Below, piece after piece: positions 63,014 through 64,000 of a stretch of DNA of 64,000 nt. A model generated the notes under the pieces. That model did no database searches, was not told the origin of the DNA, and saw only the letters and a list, made by a program, of their open reading frames with translations. The position numbers were made by a program, and so were the translations under genes. This stretch comes from PMP191F sp047602185 (GTDB lineage: Bacteria; Bacteroidota; Bacteroidia; Chitinophagales; Chitinophagaceae). The stretch lies in NCBI GenBank assembly GCA_047602185.1, contig JASGHY010000001.1, positions 6,324,001-6,388,000 of the forward strand. The letters are read 5' to 3'. Position 1 is the first letter of the stretch, and each line of letters opens with the position of its first letter.

Positions 63014-64000
63014 ATGCAGTTGAAATTAGTAAATGTTATCAGCGTTGGGTTACTCATATTAACAGGCAGTGCAGTCAATGCTACTGCCTGTGATTTTATT
63101 GTACCGGGTGAAAGAGCGGTTTGCAGCGATTCTGTAAAACCATTGTCTTCGGCAAGGTTTATTTATGAATACGGGCACCTCAGCAACTTTACATGGTGTG
63201 TACAGGAACAGAAAAAAGCAACTGTTGCTTTTTTAGGAGGTTCCATCACCAATATGACTGGCTGGCGCGATAAAGTGATGCAATACCTGCAGGAACAATA
63301 TCCTGCTACACAATTCACTTTTATCAATGCCGGCATTCCATCACTGGGTAGTTTGCCACATGCTTTCCGTTTGCAGCGTGATGTGCTGGACAAAGGAAAA
63401 ATTGACTTATTGTTTGTAGAGTCTGCTGTTAATGACCACGGTAATGGTACTACTGAAACCGAACAACGGCGTGCATTGGAAGGCATTGTCCGGCATACGC
63501 TGGCAGCAAATTCTGCTACCGATATTGTGATGATGGCCTTTGTGGACGAAGACAAGATTACAGATTACAACAGCGGTAAAGTTCCCCTGGAGATAAAAGT
63601 ACACGAGGATATTGCAAAATATTATCACCTGCCTTTCATTAACCTGGCAGAAGAAATAACGAAGCGGATCAGCAACAAGGAGTTTACGTGGAAAGATGAT
63701 TTTAAGAATCTTCATCCATCGCCATTTGGTCAGCAGTTATACTTTCAGACCATTAAGCAATTACTGGATCAATCGTTTAGCAGGAAGAAGATCAGTGCAC
63801 CGGTTGCGGCTAAAATTCCTGTTGCTATACAGGGGCTTAATTATTCAAAAGCTGCTTATCAACCTGTAGTCAATGCAAAAGAGTTGAAAGGGTTTGCTGT
63901 AAAAGAAAACTGGCAACCACATGACAGCGCAAGGACTCGTGCGGGATTTGCGAAGATCCCTGTTCTGGAAGCTGAACAGGCTGGCGCTTCTTTTGAGTTT
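63014..64000 (+). CDS. SGNH/GDSL-like hydrolase, truncated by the window edge
   Basis: The frame stays open from ATG 63014 to the end of the window (329 codons). A signal-like segment is followed by SGNH blocks: FLGGSIT (block I, with Gly where GDSL has Asp), VESAVNDHG (block III) and NLHPSPFGQQL (block V region). The usual Asp close to the His in block V appears as Asn, though two Asp lie five and six residues before the His. Family members include carbohydrate acetylesterases. It begins four bases after the GH105 stop, so it belongs to the same operon. The C-terminal part lies outside the window. Confidence 0.85.
   Translation, partial: MQLKLVNVISVGLLILTGSAVNATACDFIVPGERAVCSDSVKPLSSARFIYEYGHLSNFTWCVQEQKKATVAFLGGSITNMTGWRDKVMQYLQEQYPATQFTFINAGIPSLGSLPHAFRLQRDVLDKGKIDLLFVESAVNDHGNGTTETEQRRALEGIVRHTLAANSATDIVMMAFVDEDKITDYNSGKVPLEIKVHEDIAKYYHLPFINLAEEITKRISNKEFTWKDDFKNLHPSPFGQQLYFQTIKQLLDQSFSRKKISAPVAAKIPVAIQGLNYSKAAYQPVVNAKELKGFAVKENWQPHDSARTRAGFAKIPVLEAEQAGASFEF

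Noticed and set aside
34166..64000. Sulfated fucoidan utilisation locus
   Set aside because: Fucosidases are present, but I found no sulfatase or sulfatase-maturating enzyme in the window.

Overview
The window is from a Bacteroidota chromosome, most likely a soil- or plant-associated member of the Chitinophagaceae (family-level placement is inference). The evidence is two SusC/SusD pairs, a type IX secretion sorting domain, many lipoproteins and signal peptides, AT-rich leaders almost without Shine-Dalgarno sites, and intergenic DNA full of degenerate repeats. I see no rRNA, tRNA, CRISPR, transposase or phage gene.

Positions 1-2.5 kb hold a TldD/PmbA-family protein and a small lipoprotein, each followed by a strong terminator. 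From 2.5 to 13.5 kb a minus-strand cluster encodes a full reductive pyrimidine catabolic route: preA and preT (uracil/thymine reduction), beta-ureidopropionase, dihydropyrimidinase, an NCS1 transporter, a class III aminotransferase and a CoA-acylating (methyl)malonate-semialdehyde dehydrogenase. A divergent Lrp/AsnC regulator sits at its head. The gaps in this cluster are unusually long and carry recurring repeat phrases. Positions 13.5-16.2 kb hold a non-coding stretch with a tandem repeat of about 224 bp and an L,D-transpeptidase-like gene.

From 16.2 kb to the right edge lies a very large polysaccharide utilisation region. A LacI-type regulator faces a plus-strand alginate block: PL6, PL17, SusC, SusD, a third surface lipoprotein, KdgF, an alpha/beta-hydrolase esterase, an MFS transporter and a DEH-reductase-like SDR, then a second PL6. 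Together these would cut alginate outside the cell, import oligomers, release the unsaturated monomer, convert it to DEH and reduce it to KDG. KDG kinase and KDPG aldolase are not in the window.

A second SusC/SusD pair with a fasciclin-domain lipoprotein (34.2-39.5 kb) ends in a terminator. It is followed by a tightly coupled cassette (GH2, beta-helix protein with PDZ, GH95, GH31), then a PL38-type lyase, GH29, GH88, two related heparin-lyase-I/PL20-like proteins (one lipoprotein, one multidomain with a T9SS tail), a minus-strand unknown, and a last block of GH29, DUF4955-type beta-helix protein, GH105 and a truncated SGNH hydrolase. There is no sulfatase. The second half reads best as a system for an unsulfated, fucose- and galactose-decorated uronic-acid polymer rather than plain alginate; that target is inference.
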